A stretch of 20,657 nt of DNA from positions 1-20,657 of IMG/VR virus record IMGVR_UViG_3300036851_000518; one strand, given 5' to 3'. The notes beneath the pieces were generated by a model. That model worked only from the letters and a program-made list of their open reading frames with translations. It was not told where the DNA came from and ran no database searches. The DNA is from a virus. Position 1 is the first letter of the stretch; each line of letters starts with the position of its first letter. Below are positions 19,841 through 20,657 of this stretch, piece by piece. The translations under genes and the position numbers were made by a program.

Positions 19841-20503
19841 CTACGCGACGAGCAGTTCCAACTGCTCCGCGTGCTCCTCGGGGCGCGGAAGCTCCAGCAT
19901 GTCGAAGGCGACGAGATCGCCCACGGTCTGCGTCTCCAGCAGCGTGATCGTTACCTCGACGTGCTCGTCCTCCCACCGGTGGCAGTACCGCTTGCCGATG
20001 TGGTGGGTGACGATCAGCGAGTCGTCGGTGTAGACGACGCCCTTGAGCGCGTCCTCGACCGCGCGGGCGAGCTTGAGCCCGTCGGGGATGCTGCCCGGCG
20101 CTGCCGGTGCGCTGTCCTTCAACTGGCGCTCGTTCTTCCCGGTGCCGTAGTGGGCCTTCGGACGCTGTCGCACGAACACGAAGGTGGCCTCGATTAGACC
20201 ATCGAAGACCTCGCGACCGCCCATCGCGAGCCGGGCCGTGTAGCCGACGGCGTCGCGCCACGCGTCCAGCTTCGGATTGTCCTCGCGCGTGTTGACCAGG
20301 ATCGGGCACTCGCAGGCGATCTTCTGCCACGAGCCGTCCGGCCCCGGCATCCCGTCGCGGGCGACGGAACGGTCGCGGTTCGGGCAGCCCTTCCGGTGCC
20401 GCCTGACCGGCGTGCCGTCCTTGTACGTCGGCACGACAGGGTTCTTCGAGCCCTGCGTGGCGGGCTTGCCCGCGACCGTGAATGCGACCGTGCGCTCGTC
20501 CAT
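19841..20503 (-). CDS. rusA: RusA-type Holliday junction resolvase
   Basis: RusA resolves Holliday junctions and branched intermediates as a dimeric endonuclease. 220 residues; the family core is clear: NPVVPTYKDGTPV at the start, NPKLDAWRDAVGYTARLA (76-93), FVFVRQRPKAHYGTGKNE (108-125), and the active-site region PDGLKLARAVEDALKG followed by VVYTDDSLIV (140-165). D141 and D160 match catalytic Asp positions; where E. coli RusA has PDxD, this protein has PDGL (Leu143), a variant I recall from actinobacterial members. ATG at 20503. Longer than E. coli RusA (120 aa) because of an insertion at 30-70 with several Cys and a C-terminal tail. Confidence 0.9.
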   Translation of the reverse strand: MDERTVAFTVAGKPATQGSKNPVVPTYKDGTPVRRHRKGCPNRDRSVARDGMPGPDGSWQKIACECPILVNTREDNPKLDAWRDAVGYTARLAMGGREVFDGLIEATFVFVRQRPKAHYGTGKNERQLKDSAPAAPGSIPDGLKLARAVEDALKGVVYTDDSLIVTHHIGKRYCHRWEDEHVEVTITLLETQTVGDLVAFDMLELPRPEEHAEQLELLVA

Positions 20504-20542
20504 AGCTCACAGCGTACCCGTCAGAGCGGATGGTATGGAGTG
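20504..20542 (-). promoter_or_regulatory. Short gap before RusA, possible promoter
   Basis: 39 bp. On the minus strand GGGTACGCTGTGAGCT leads into the RusA ATG with TACGCT as a poor -10 candidate only about 10 bp from the ATG; no Shine-Dalgarno sequence. If used, it would give a nearly leaderless mRNA. Weak. Confidence 0.2.
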
Positions 20543-20657
20543 TTACCGGCGCTTCTTCCGCCGATCTGTGGCGAAGAAACGGTGCCCAACTGCCCCCTGT
20601 GCGATTCGGCTGACGATCCGCTGAGCGGTGACCCGGTCGAAGCGCAGGTCGGTGATC
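20543..20657 (-). CDS. 3' end of an unknown gene cut by the window edge
   Basis: The minus frame is open from the right edge to TAA at 20543, giving the last 37 residues: a hydrophobic/charged ITDLRFDRVTAQRIVSRIAQ, ending FFATDRRKKRR. Only the C-terminus is visible; the family is not identifiable. It lies upstream of RusA with a 39-bp gap. Confidence 0.5.
   Translation of the reverse strand, partial: ITDLRFDRVTAQRIVSRIAQGAVGHRFFATDRRKKRR

Noticed and set aside
1-20657. tRNA, rRNA, integrase or attachment site
   Set aside because: I scanned for tRNA-like T-loops, an integrase, and direct repeats flanking genes and found nothing convincing. A computed search would be needed to exclude a tRNA.

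Overview
The window looks like part of a high-GC, double-stranded DNA tailed-phage (or prophage) genome whose host is probably an actinobacterium or a similarly GC-rich bacterium. Evidence: an adjacent terminase small/large subunit pair, a portal protein, an Ig-like virion-type protein, RusA, SSB and three homing-type endonucleases. Genes are tightly packed, with 1-20 bp stop/start overlaps (ATGA and GTGA), many GTG starts and strong G/C bias at third codon positions. The host cannot be named from the sequence alone. No integrase, lysin, major capsid or tail gene is visible, so this is a fragment. Both edges cut genes.

All but one of the genes lie on the minus strand, so transcription runs right to left. 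From the right: the 3' end of an unknown gene; RusA-type Holliday junction resolvase and a LAGLIDADG homing endonuclease (20.5-19.4 kb); a 106-aa protein, an HExxH protein, a 559-aa conserved unknown and a tandem-HTH protein (19.25-16.1 kb); a small Gly/Asp repeat protein and three small membrane proteins (16.0-14.8 kb); SSB, an HNH endonuclease reading in frame into a winged-helix gene, a HerA/FtsK-like ATPase, a membrane protein and a zinc-finger miniprotein (14.76-11.18 kb); and Ku with a second LAGLIDADG endonuclease (11.1-9.66 kb).

At 9.16-9.66 kb there is a single plus-strand transcription unit. It has a promoter that appears to share a palindromic -35 box with the minus-strand promoter, a small basic protein, and a near-perfect intrinsic terminator lying inside the reading frame. 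Left of it the minus strand carries the packaging/late block: an 81-aa protein, a papain-like cysteine peptidase, two small Cys proteins, TerS and GpA-type TerL. Next come a 99-aa protein, a winged-helix protein, small unknowns, peptide deformylase, an HExxH metallopeptidase-like protein, a mini membrane protein, a Cys-rich protein, an Ig-like (Big_5/SbsA type) protein and the portal.

The feature most worth attention is a DNA-end handling set: a phage Ku homologue, a HerA-like ATPase, SSB and RusA. Three copies of a conserved extended -10 promoter/5'UTR element sit in front of the Ku gene, the gene after TerL, and the 106-aa gene that opens the 559-aa operon. That would place end protection or joining, packaging and replication functions under one shared control element (an inference). 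No ligase or NurA-type nuclease is visible, so Ku would have to recruit a partner encoded elsewhere.
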